From Lota lota (lineage: Eukaryota > Chordata > Actinopteri > Gadiformes > Lotidae), in assembly GCA_026745465.1 (NCBI GenBank), contig JACYXH010000330.1, positions 85,001 to 149,000 on the forward strand: DNA of 64,000 nt. Reading direction: 5' to 3'. The position numbers and the translations under genes were made by a program. This document shows, one piece after another, positions 1-13,700 of the stretch (position 1 is its first letter; the number at the start of each line of letters is the position of its first letter). The notes under the pieces were generated by a model. That model did no database searches, was not told where the DNA came from, and worked only from the letters and a program-made list of their open reading frames with translations.

Positions 1-60
1 TCTCTCTCGTTCTCTCTCCCTCCCTCTCTCTCTCTCTCCCTCTCTCTCCCCCCCCCCCCC
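1..60. repeat. (CT)n tract ending in poly-C
   Basis: A CT-rich simple repeat runs into a stretch of about 12 C. It is cut by the left window edge, so its full length is unknown. Confidence 0.9.
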
Positions 61-269
61 ACCGCCTCTCAATGGGGACCCCCTGCTGAGAGAGGCCTCT
101 CTCCTGAGGGGATCTCCAAATCCATAGCGGGGACTTTGTTTGTTCTGCGGCGGGCCTGGGCTGTGAGAAAGAGGCTGCGAGGGCAGACCCAGTTCAGGCC
201 GTGCCTAAGTGGCTTGTTTTGTTGGTGGCGGGCAAATTGCATCACAACGCTCCGGCCTAACGAGGGACG

Positions 270-323
270 GCACCGGGAGCACCGGGAGCACCGGGAGCAC
301 CGGGAGCACCGGGAGCACCGGGC
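270..323. repeat. 9-bp tandem repeat (CACCGGGAG)n
   Basis: About six head-to-tail copies of a 9-bp GC-rich unit. No gene is recognisable around it; the open frames across it are explained by the repeat length being a multiple of three. Confidence 0.85.
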
Positions 324-2500
324 TGTGTGTTGCACACGGGTTCATTCGGCAGAACGGGTGCAGGCTACGTGGCGTAGCTTCTGGCGTAGCTTGGTGCCAC
401 TCGGGTCGTCGCCATTGCTAAGTAATCAAGGATGTGCTTTTATTTTATTTTATTTTATTTTGACGTAAAAAGGCCGGGAAATACAGCGATGAATGTTTTG
501 TGATTTTGCGTGGATTTGTATTCGTCGAATTAGTAGATTTGATTGTTGGATTGTTGGTTAGGTGACGTTGGATTTGTTCTTATTACACTATTCATCTCCC
601 TCTTTCGTGTGCTTTGAGTTTGTATCTATCTATTGTATCTACACCAGAATAAAACAAGTTTCACATTTTTGAGCAGTCCTTTTTCAGGATTATGTAGCCC
701 GAACCAACAAAAAAGAATTAGACACCAGGATTCCCATGCAAGGGGGAAGATATTGTTTTAAGTTTAAAGGAGGCTAGTTTGGGCTTCGCAAATCACATCA
801 GGATACATTTCACCTCTGGACACAATGGTTGTTGTGACACAGAGATGATCCATTGTCCATTGTGAAGCTTACCCCCAAGCTCGCCCTGCTGTACCCCCAG
901 AAGATACAGCCTCTAGAAAGACTATTACTGGAAAAAACATTGGCCGAGCAAACGCATTCCGCACTCCTTTTGTGTTTTACGCCCATCTCGCGCGCACTGT
1001 GTCTGCTCTGCACGCCTGCGTGGTCAGCAGAGCGGGAATCTGCATTTATTGAAAGACGTTTTGTGAAAACGAAGACATTGTGAAGCGTGTCGGATGCTTT
1101 CTAAACTACCGGGGGTCTTTCGGACAACGTCTGCCTCTCTTCATTGCTTATCACGTTTACTCTTCTTCACTTGAGGGATGGTTGTTGCTGTTGTTAGCTG
1201 CTGTTTTAGGGCCTACCAATCAAAAGGATGAAACAATAAACAGACCGTGGGCTTGACTCTAGCAGACAGCCCTTTTTTTACTTTTGCTGGAATAAAATTC
1301 ACTTTTGATCAAACTCATGTATGGAGGACAACTATTTGTAATTGCATTAGCTGACCAGATTTCTGCTTCTGGTTTCTTGCCAGCAAAGACTGTTGTTCAA
1401 AGCAGATGGTAATATTAATAGCCTTGTTTCCCTCCGCCCCCGGGCTCCGAAGAAAAACCAAAACACCATAATCAAGTGCTTACGGGGGGAGTATTAGTTT
1501 TCGTGTTTGGCCTCACTCTTCGATTCACGACGAGGGGTTCTGGTCAGGAATCCCATCTGAAGCTTCCAATCAGAATCCAGATCTCCGCTTGCCTCCACGT
1601 GGTTCATATCTCTCTGGAGACACCCGGGGGATAGGAAAGAGAGAGATTGCTTAGTATGGCGAGGGTAATGTTGGGGAGGGCTGGGGGGATTAAGGGAATA
1701 TTCCGTTTTTTTGTTGTTGTTGTTGCAGAGCTCAGTGGAACCAGTAGTCCCGACTAGGATCTGGGGCCTTTGACCTTGGAGGAGCAAGATAAATACTGCT
1801 TATAAAATTGAGCAGTGGTGGAACAAAATTCCATATGTGTAAAATGCCTGCGTATCTTTAGATTGAATGTTTGCATCAAAATACCTATTTTCTAGAATTC
1901 TCGATCCCTAGAATTCCCTGTTTCTGATTGTCATTATTCCAAAATTAAAAACAAGAAGTATAAAGTATGCAGACGCTCTTTACTAGGGCTATGGAATCGG
2001 ATTGCCCTCAATAGTCCCATCCGTGCAAAAAATAAAGTCAATATTTGTCCAATTATAGCATGTATTGGCTGTGATATTTAGTAGAACACAAATCTTCTAC
2101 AGTTTACTTTGTTCAATGGGAAAGGCCCTCTTTGCTGAACGTATGAAAGAGTAACGTATCTCCAGCGTATCTGAAGAAGGATTTACTGATCCTGAGTAAA
2201 CACCACACTGCCTTTGTTTGCACCTCATGTGCTGGTGCAGGGATTGAAACCACTATTTAATAGTCCCACAGAGTGACTTATGCGTTTGCGTGACTGTATT
2301 CCTGGACAGTCACGGGGACGGCGTTTGAAAAGACGCAGCCGTGATTAAACAACAGCCTGCGTGCGCTCCGCTCCGCGGCGGCGATGACTGGACTGGTGGC
2401 GCTCCACTGGGAAGAATGGGAGTACAAATGACGGCGTGTTCCCTTGTTACCTGCCGCTGGTTTCCTCCAGCCTGCCCCGCCGTCCACCTGCACACGCTAA
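324..2500. other. Intergenic, no gene recognised
   Basis: Short open frames only, none resembling a known protein. Base composition is mixed, with scattered A/T runs. I see no RNA gene and no clear transposon ends. Confidence 0.5.
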
Positions 2501-2505
2501 CGAGG

Positions 2506-2630
2506 GGCCCCCCCCCCCCCCCCCCCCCTCCTCCGTGCTGTCACCGCCAGCAGGTCCTGTGTGTACATTCCCCCCCCCCCCCTCCCCCATTGTTAGTCCA
2601 GGGCCACACACACACACTCTGTCTTAGTCT

Positions 2631-2685
<55 letters not shown>

Positions 2686-3161
2686 TCTCTCTGTCTTAGT
2701 CTCACACACACATATACTCTGTCTTAGTCTCACACACACACACACACACACATACATACACATATACACACACATTCTGTCTTAGTCACACACACACAGA
2801 CACACACACACTCTGTCTTAGTCTCAAACACACACACATACATACACATATCCACACATATACACACACATAAAAACACATACATTCTGTCTTAGTCACA
2901 CACAAACACACACATACATACACATATACACACATACACATATACACACATATAAACACATACATTCTGTCTTAGTCACACACAAACACACACATACATA
3001 CACATATACACACATACACATATACACACATATAAACACATACATTCTGTCTTAGTCACACACACACAGACACACACACACTCTGTCTTAGTCAGTCACA
3101 CACACACATACACACACACACACACTATGTCTTAGTCACACACACACACATTCAGTAATAT

Positions 3162-3206
<45 letters not shown>

Positions 3207-3207
3207 C
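2506..3207. repeat. Compound minisatellite of AC/AT and a TCTGTCTTAGTC motif
   Basis: Two poly-C stretches (about 2506-2528 and 2571-2582) lead into (AC)n and (AT)n blocks punctuated by roughly ten copies of a 12-base TCTGTCTTAGTC motif. From about 2881 to 3060 the array shows a regular higher-order period of 80 bp. Confidence 0.9.
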
Positions 3208-3467
3208 TGTCCCACAAACACACACGCCTGGGTGGTTTTCCTGCGGGCATGGTGCAGTGTGTGTCTAGTAATAAACGTGAGCCAGGGCCTAAGCACTCTC
3301 AGCAGCCCACCGCCGCCACTCACAGATTTATGTCAGTGAGACCCAAAGCCACCAGTTACACAGAGCTGCTGGTTCAACTCCCGGTGGCAGTAAATCAGCA
3401 GTATGGCTGGTAGCGCAACGCACCCCGTGCACCTGCCCGGGCCATTAGGTTCTGTCAGGTACACTTG

Positions 3468-3751
3468 ACACACACACACACACACACACAAACACACACA
3501 CGCACGGATACACGCATACATACACGCATACACGCACACACGCATACTCACATACGCGCGGACACGCACACACACACGCATGCACGCATACACGCATACT
3601 CACATATGCACGGACACGCACACACACACATGCACGCATACTCACATACGCACGGACACGCACACACACATGCATGCACGCGCACACACGCACGCATGCA
3701 CGCACACGCACACACGCACACACACACATGCATGCATACTCACATACACAC

Positions 3752-3811
<60 letters not shown>
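3468..3811. repeat. Compound (AC)n/(CGCATACA)n microsatellite
   Basis: An (AC)n tract interrupted by CG-containing variants (ACGCACGC, CGCATACA) ends in about 55 bases of pure AC. Long open frames on both strands here are an effect of the repeat. Confidence 0.9.
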
Positions 3812-3815
<4 letters not shown>

Positions 3816-4007
3816 CTTGAACATTGTTAGCCTGGAGCAAATGTCATGACTAAACAGTTTTGTGTCACAAAGCCTAGCCAGTGGTGTGAGACTTGTTTTA
3901 TGCCCCTTGCATAAAATGCATGAAATACACAGATTGCTATTTCCTCATCATTTCACAAAAAAAGTTCAGGAATAAAGCTAAAGGGTGATATATTTAAATA
4001 ATAAATA

Positions 4008-4011
<4 letters not shown>

Positions 4012-4074
<63 letters not shown>
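4012..4074. repeat. (AT)n microsatellite
   Basis: About 30 uninterrupted TA dinucleotides; a likely site of cruciform formation or slippage. No gene nearby. Confidence 0.95.
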
Positions 4075-4076
<2 letters not shown>

Positions 4077-4725
4077 TAGATATACTCATTGTAGTCGGCC
4101 CATAAGGTTAGCAATACCTGGACATTTATAATGACATTACATGGTGCAAACATTGGCAGTGACACACAGCAAGCTATCAAACACCGTATTGTAATGTTGC
4201 CCACAAATAAACACAATCTTCCCCATCTGGAATCTACACAAAGCTGACCTTATACTCCACATTTTGGAGTGGTTATTATAGCCCAGCAGCGTTTCATAAC
4301 CAACAACAAGGGGAAATGCTTTGCAGACAGGAAGGTTTCCCTTTTGTCTCATAAAGACACTAAATAATGCGCCAAAAACAATCCGGTGAACAATGCGCAG
4401 ACAGGGCCAAGCTACCGGCGGCATGACCAATCCATGGATGCCGCGGCCGGATCGCGGCGGCGTCACGTCATCCCCGGGGAGCGATCGGCCGCGTTTCGCC
4501 CTTATAGGGGCGAAAACGTGCTACGAAACACGCTGGCAATCCCGGGTAGGGCCGTGGCGACAAAAAACAAAAAAAACGCCACAGCGGGAAATCCACGCGG
4601 GCCGACATACTTGGAAGTATTACACACACCTCGCGAATAGAATGGAGTTGTGTTTCCGACGTATTGTTAATGGCCAGTGATTCAGAGAAGAATGGAGCGA
4701 AGTGTTCATAAACACAGGAAATTGC

Positions 4726-6744
<2,019 letters not shown>

Positions 6745-6750
6745 TTTATT
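6745..6750 (-). terminator. TMEM186 polyadenylation signal AATAAA
   Basis: On the minus strand a canonical AATAAA lies only about 40 nt after the TMEM186 stop codon, implying a very short 3' UTR. Confidence 0.6.
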
Positions 6751-6790
6751 AACATTAAATTAAGTAAAGAAATTGTTTACATACAATCCA

Positions 6791-7486
6791 TTATTTGAAC
6801 GAACCAAAGACTTTCTGAAAAGCCCGTTTGTCCACGACGCGGCCGTAACTCAGGGAGAAATACATCGTCTGTGCGTTGCTGTATCTTTTGAGCCTCAACA
6901 CCGGCTCAGTCAGAGAGTCCCCGGTGTCTCCCATCGTCATGACGTCCGACACCGGCAGGAAGATGTCGCCGCGCCGGCCCCAGAACGTGAGGTGGGCCAC
7001 CTTGAGCGTGTCCTGCGAAGAGTTCAGGTACATGGTGCCCACGACCTTCCTGAGAAAGTGACTGGCCGTGTACAACATGACTCCGGCCAACGCGGCCACG
7101 CCCGTGGAGTAGCTCACCAGGAAGTAGGACAGCTCTCCGGTGAAATACAAGTAGTAGACCGGGGGCAGGATGGCGACGGTGATCCCCGTTTGGAGCAGTT
7201 TAAGCCTGGATACGGCGCGGAGGAGCTTGATGTGTGGCAGGTGGTAGATCATGCTGTACGTCTCTGTTGACAGGGCAGAGTAGTTTGCCAGGTGAGGGAC
7301 TTGGTGCGGATGGGGCCGCTGGAAGCCATGTTGAGGGGAGGTGGTCCGCCCTGGCTGCCTGGTGGAGTGCAATAGTTGTGGGCCACCCGGTACGCCCGTG
7401 GGCCGTCTGGGACTCGATGAACAGCATGATACCCTGTTACAGCAGCGCAGTTGGGAGGATACCCTTGCGGTGAATCTTGCGCTTAG
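6791..7486 (-). CDS. tmem186: Transmembrane protein 186 (partial, main exon)
   Basis: TMEM186 is a small mitochondrial inner-membrane protein that joins the MCIA complex, which assembles respiratory complex I. The C-terminal ~160 residues align end to end with the vertebrate family: a SRLKLLQT block, two hydrophobic membrane segments (around ILPPVYYLYF and VSYSTGVAALAGVMLYTA), then a FLRKVVGTMYLN block and a conserved tail with RVAHL/KVAHLTFWG-like and SYGRVVDK motifs, ending shortly after FGSFK. The residues before the family core are rich in R and S and poor in acidic residues, as in a mitochondrial presequence. The right border is my choice of the acceptor after the pyrimidine tract at 7487-7500. 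The frame stays open to 7666, but that part reads like intron. The first exon with the true start was not found. Confidence 0.85.
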   Translation of the reverse strand, partial: LSARFTARVSSQLRCCNRVSCCSSSPRRPTGVPGGPQLLHSTRQPGRTTSPQHGFQRPHPHQVPHLANYSALSTETYSMIYHLPHIKLLRAVSRLKLLQTGITVAILPPVYYLYFTGELSYFLVSYSTGVAALAGVMLYTASHFLRKVVGTMYLNSSQDTLKVAHLTFWGRRGDIFLPVSDVMTMGDTGDSLTEPVLRLKRYSNAQTMYFSLSYGRVVDKRAFQKVFGSFK

Positions 7487-7647
7487 CTTTGAGGGAAGGA
7501 GGAGGACAACAGTTAGAAGCTGTGTGTGTTCTTGGTACGGGGATGCCGTGGGATTCTCGGCAGCTGAATTCCAAAGAAAAACAAGCAATATACAAATGAC
7601 CAACATTGGTTGAAAAGGTGATTCATATTTCAATTTGAATGATGATT

Positions 7648-7679
7648 CTGGTGATTCATATTTCAATATGAATCACCAG
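7648..7679. repeat. Perfect short palindrome (14-bp arms, 4-base loop)
   Basis: CTGGTGATTCATAT at 7648-7661 and its exact reverse complement at 7666-7679 are separated by TTCA. It lies just upstream of the TMEM186 main exon, so either in its first intron or at its 5' flank. Confidence 0.9.
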
Positions 7680-8661
7680 TTGTAGGGGGGTCATTACGTA
7701 TCACGGTTTATCCTCGTCGCCAGTGTAGTACATTGGGTATACAAACTATCAAATAAACTGCCACCGATTTTGCTCATAAGACGAATTTATTGAGAACCCG
7801 TTTCCCCATGTATTGAGGTTACTGTTCACAGCAGTGGCACTACCGCCCCCTAGTGGTCAGATGCAAGTATCCCACTCCACAACAGTTTCACCGTGAACGA
7901 CCCCAGTCGTCCTCAAAGCCCCCACTCTCTCCTACGTGGTGGAGGGGACAGGGTCAGTGGGAATGCAGGGGTAGCCACTAAGGTGAGGCCGTTTGTACGG
8001 TGTTTGTCTGTGTCGAGCGATCATCATCCGACTGTGACTCAAGTGCCAAAGAGAGGACGGCGTTCCCTATTCCACGTTATGTTGCTACTTTAAGTGCGAT
8101 AGCAACGTGATCTATCGTCGTTTCGACTTACATCGACATGATGGCGGATCAATTGGAATCGAAAAGGGACGTACCATATTGAGAGACGGCGTATAGACGT
8201 GGGACAGACTTATTAGAAGCCTGACAACACTCAGTGTCTCAGGGAAGGGGTCCGATGAGAAACTCCCCTGACCCGGATGTTTTTAGAAGGATGCCCAGTT
8301 CCGCCCACAAGCACTTTGTCCCGGTGTGCACCTGTAACGTCACTGTATTTATTTGTTCAAATATGTTATAGATATTGCGTATAGATACAGCTTTGTTCAT
8401 CACCTGATTCCACAAATGGACATCGGGCTCCTAAAGCATGCGCGGCTCCACGCGAACGCGCTCGCGTAGCGCAGAGACGAGCTCAGGCTCACGGGACGGC
8501 GCTCTCGCAACATGACAACTCGGCGTCCGCGCCGTAGTCCTACACGAGTGATTTGTTTCTCTTGCCATTTCGAAGGTATGTCTCGAAGCGTTGTTGGGAT
8601 AAAGTGCTACTCATTGCCTGGCCATTGAAAGGTGACGTTGTCGAATGATGACGTAACGTTA
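7680..8661. other. TMEM186-GDE1 intergenic, probable TMEM186 5' region
   Basis: The two genes are divergent. CpG-rich DNA around 8430-8560 (repeated GCGCG/CGCG words) and a TGACGTAA at 8647-8654 suggest promoter sequence. I could not place the TMEM186 first exon. Confidence 0.35.
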
Positions 8662-10600
8662 GTTCCGGTGTTACAAGCCAAATGGTTTCCAAGCTATCTG
8701 GTTCCCGATCGCATGCATGTGGCGGGCACGAGCATACGTACCCGGATGAACCAAATGAAGCGGAGCTCAACGTCGGCATATTCGTCAAAATTCCACAAAC
8801 CTCTCTTTAGTTTGTATGTGTTATATGTCGTTATTCTTGTAAATAGGTATGTCTTACAGCGTTCTACATTAAAGGCACCTCTAACACCTGATTATATTAA
8901 TTATTTGTCTTCTTATTAAAAAAAATTAAAACGGTCACGAGCTGGATTCGATCACACTCTCCAATATAAAATAAAAAATCGCAGGGCACCTGTAACTGTC
9001 CAGTACACCACCGAGACATCCTTCAAAGTCCTGTTTCGTGTAGGGATGATAAGCCACATTACTATTGGGGGAACATTTTGGCTTGGGCTGGTTTAAGACA
9101 TCTGGTTACCTGTTTACACAACGTTTTACACTTTCTCTGACAGTCCAGACATACAGCGGCCGACTATAACAGTTAGATTAACCACTGCATTATGCAGTCT
9201 ATAATGTCTCTAGTAGGATCTACGTTTTTGTTTAATGACACGCAGCATCGCATATTCTGCATGCTGCGTAAAAAATTATAATAATTGTAATCATATTATA
9301 AACATTATTGGCATTTGCAATGGACAAAGCAGTCTAAATTGAAATTGACGTATTGGGTGTTGCACTGCCGCCCTCTGTAATCTTTTGTGCAAGAAAATTT
9401 TTATTAAAACGTATTTGCTTTGACCATGGCTCGATCACATAACAACACAAAAAAAAAACCGCTATTCTTGATTTACCACCAAAGAAATGGTTGAGAACAT
9501 TTCGTCAAACATTTGATTTCCTGCATTCTGGTGAAATTTTCTGCAGCAATTTGTGCCTTTCTGTATCAATTTATGGTGGACATGTCTTTATTTATGTAAA
9601 GAAAAACACAAAATCCGAGTCAACACACATAATGTTCTTGCAGCGTGGCTGCAGAGAAGTTCTGTGGGGAGCCAAGCCAAAAAGTGACTGGACCTGATGA
9701 TTACTATCTAGGTCTGCTCTGACCTAGCTGCTGCCATGTGGTGCATTTACAATGTGTTATTTATATTTTGATTCTCTATTTATGGAATTATTTTACCTGT
9801 TGTTTTGATGGAGTTTTTCATTTTCCGTTTGGTGATGTGGACTTTGTAATTTAATTTTGGGTTCTCCACCAAAATAACTATAGATTTTCTCCACCCAGAA
9901 CTGCAGTGTGCATTCCTCATTTTGAAAACCATGCTGAGCATTTTGGCCTGTCAGTAATGATAACCATTAAGTACAAACAAATGTTCGCTCGCCTATTCAT
10001 ATATGCTGATATAAATGTAGCCAGGTGAATTGTGCATTCAAATATCAAACTACTGTTCGTGACATATTAGTAGTTAGTGGTGAATCTAACTGCTATAGTC
10101 GGCCGCTGTATGTCTGGACTGTCAGAGAAAGTGTAAAACGTTGTGAAAACAGGTAACCAGATGTCTTAAACCAGCCCAAGCCAAAATGTTCCCCCAATAG
10201 TAATGTGGCTTATTATCACTACATGAACCTGGCTTTTTAACAATGTCTCGGTGGTGTACGGGACAAATGCAGGTGCCTTGCAATTTTTAAATTTATATCG
10301 GAGAGTGTGATCGAATCCAGCTCGTGATCGTTTTTTATTTTTTTAATAAGAAGACAAATAATTAATAGAATCGGGTGTTAGAGGTGCCTTTAATGTAGAA
10401 CTCTGTAAGACATACCTATTTACAAGAATAACGACATATAACACATACAAACTAAAGAGAGGTTTGTGGAATTTTGACGAATATGCCGACGTTGAGCTCC
10501 GCTTCATTTGGTTCATCCGGGTACGTATGCTCGTGCCCGCCACATGTATGCGATCGGGAACCAGATAGCTTGGAAACCATTTGGCTTGTAACACCGGAAC
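8662..10600. mobile_element. Inverted-repeat (foldback-like) element with ~517-bp arms
   Basis: The left arm (8662-9179) and right arm (10084-10600) are reverse complements with only scattered mismatches, judged by eye at over 90% identity. They flank an unrelated core of about 900 bp (9180-10083). Both arms carry the same open frame reading ...VGIFVKIPQTSL-stop, which I do not recognise. No transposase is visible in the core and I could not confirm a target-site duplication. It could be a non-autonomous DNA transposon or an inverted duplication of local sequence. The right arm ends only 122 bp before the GDE1 start codon. Confidence 0.65.
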
Positions 10601-10640
10601 CATGAAAGTAGCCTTTACCGTTAGTCGCGTTAGCGTCAGC

Positions 10641-10648
10641 TGACGTCG
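10641..10648 (+). promoter_or_regulatory. CRE-like site upstream of GDE1
   Basis: TGACGTCG, one base from the palindromic cAMP-response element, lies 74 bp before the GDE1 ATG in CpG-containing sequence. Assignment to the GDE1 promoter rests on position only. Confidence 0.35.
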
Positions 10649-10721
10649 GGATAGGGACACAAACAGGGAACATTGGATGTATAACTTCTTCTCTTTTTTT
10701 TTTTTTTGTCACAGTGCAACA

Positions 10722-13700
10722 ATGCTGCAATTAGGAGACGAAGTGGCCCTGTATTCGGTTGTGTTCGTCCTGGGCCTGCTCGGTACGAGGAGTCCGATGT
10801 GGTCCTGCGCGCTCGCCGTCTCCGTGTACTTCTTCTTGGCGATCTTCAAGTTCCCCCAGGTGGCTGACAGCCGCGCACGCCAAGTGCTGAGTCCCGGAAA
10901 AGGGGCGACGGGTTTTGACAGGGTGTCATCGATTGCGCACAGGGGTGGCGGGCACGACGCGCCGGAGAACACCATCGCGGCGATCCGAGAGGTGAGACCA
11001 AACTGGCAGTAAAACAAACCTGCGAGAAAGACGTTGGAACCTGGTTCCTAAAGTCTTGTAAGTTCCTACCTATGTATACGGTGCTGGTCATTCGCTCTCT
11101 AAATTCACAATGTACTAAAAAGTGTGAAAGAGCCCCCCCCCCCCCCCCCCCCCCCCCTGAGAATGCCTGGTTACGCCCGTGTGTGTGTGTAGGTTTCGTG
11201 GGGGAACCACGGTGAATGAGGGCTCTGGAGCTTGGAGGTAACAAGGCCTAAACAGTACGTTGCCTACGTTCCCCCCCCCAGGCTAGTAAGAACGGTGCAG
11301 AGGGCGTGGAGCTGGACCTGGAGTTCACGTCTGATGGCGTCCCGATACTCATGCATGACGAAACTGTGGACCGAACCACCAACGGATCGGGACCGCTCAG
11401 CCAGATGAGCTTTTCTGAGGTGTCGAAGTTGGACGCGGCGGCGAAACACCGTCTCAGGTCAGAGGACACTTTGACGATAGCACAGCTTTCTGGCCCTGGG
11501 GGGGGGGGGGGGGGGGGGGGGGCTTTTCTGCTCCCTCTTGACAACTCTCAATCCAACCTACAGCAGCTTTGAGCTAGACCGTTTTGGGTACTTCACTGAA
11601 AGTGCGAAGCAGAAACACACTACGCCTGATCGCCCAACAAGCAAAATCACGGTGTGTGTGAAGCCCTTGAGCCAAATAGCACATGAGGTGTACTACAACA
11701 TGTACTCATGTACTCATGCTCCGTGGCTTAAGCTAGGCTAAGCTAAGTTCTACTTGTGGGCATGCTTGCGTCACGATTGGGTCGACTATGGGTTTCATGC
11801 AAAAGACGGTTGAGGTAGCACAGTTAGTGACTCGTGTCATTTGCTTTCAGGGAGACATTTGCAGGGGAGAGGATCCCAACTCTTGAAGAAGCAGTGGAAG
11901 AGTGCATCAAACTCCAGCTCTCCATCTACTTTGATGTCAAAGGTCATCCAGATGAGGTACACAAGGGCAAATCCGCTAACCAACAAGAATTTGAAAAGAC
12001 ACAAGGCAGAGACTTTCCCCCGGCCTAATCCTCTCCCAACAAACTGTCCAATCGTGCACATGCAGACCAGCATAGCTGGGCAGAGAAAGACGTATTGTAG
12101 AGGACTATCCTGATTGGTAGCTACAACTACTAGCCCTGATTGGTTGTTTTCTGGCTGGCGGGTTGAAAACATTTTGACAGCTTACTTCACACGGCACTCA
12201 TAGAATTGAGATTTTTTGCAGAAAGGGTGGATTGACAGCTGCTGTGTTATTAGTATTTTGATCAATATTTTTAGAAATATTGCTTAGGATTGCTCCTTTT
12301 AGGGGGTGGTTTTTCAGCCCAAGATGGGGCTGTGTTTTTGTTTGTATTTTCTCCTTAAGTTACACAGCTGTTGGCCAACCAACTGGCCCTTGAGGAACAC
12401 ACACACAGCAAACTACTCTGACCACACACAGTGACACACAGCAAACTACTGACCGCACACAGCAAACTACTGACGACACACAGCAAACTACTGACCACAC
12501 ACAGCGACACACAGCAAACTACTGACCACACACAGCAAACTACTGACCACACACACCAAACTACTGACCACACACAGCAACACACACCAAACTACTGACC
12601 ACACACAGTGACACACAGCAAACTACTGACCACCCAGTGACACACAGCAAACTACTGACCACACACAGCAAACTACTGACCACACACAGTGACACACAGC
12701 AAACTACTGACCACACACAGCAAACTACTGACCACACACAGCAAACTACTGACCACACACAGCAACACACACCAAACTACTGACCACACACAGCAACACA
12801 CACCAAACTACTGACCACACACAGTGACACACAGCAAACTACTGACCACACACAGTGACACACAGCAAACTACTGACCACACACAGCAAACTACTGACCA
12901 CACACAGCAAACTACTGACCACACACAGCAAACTGCTGACCACACACAGCAAACTACTCGGACCACACACAGCGACACACAGCAAACTACTGACCACACA
13001 GCAAACTACTGACCACACACAGCAAACTACTCGGACCGGATCTACAACCTCCTCTATTTCTCCCACTCAGGCGTCGGCGGCTCTCCGAGACCTGTACAGA
13101 AAACACCCGGTTCTCTACAACACCAGCATCGTGTGCTCCTTCGAACCTAAAGTCATCTACAGGGTAGGAAGGGATCCACACCGGCATCGTGTGCTCCTTC
13201 GAACCTAAAGTCATCTACAGGGTAGGAAGGGATCCACACCGGCATCGTGTGCTCCTTCGAACCTAAAGTCATCTACAGGGTAGGAAGGGATCCACACCGG
13301 CATCGTGTGCTCCTTCGAACCTAAAGTCATCTACAGGGTAGGAAGGGATCCACACCGGCATCGTGTGCTCCTTCGAACCTAAAGTCATCTACAGGGTAGG
13401 AAGGGATCCACACCAGCATCGTGTGCTCCTTCGAACCTAAAGTCATCTACAGGGTAGGAAGGGATCCACACCAGCATCGTGTGCTCCTTCGAACCTAAAG
13501 TCATCTACAGGGTAGGAAGGGATCCACACCAGCATCGTGTGCTCCTTCGAACCTAAAGTCATCTACAGGGTAGGAAGGGATCCACACCAGCATCGTGTGC
13601 TCCTTCGAACCTAAAGTCATCTACAGGGTAGGAAGGGATCCACACCAGCATCGTGTGCTCCTTCGAACCTAAAGTCATCTACAGGGTAGGAAGGGATCCA

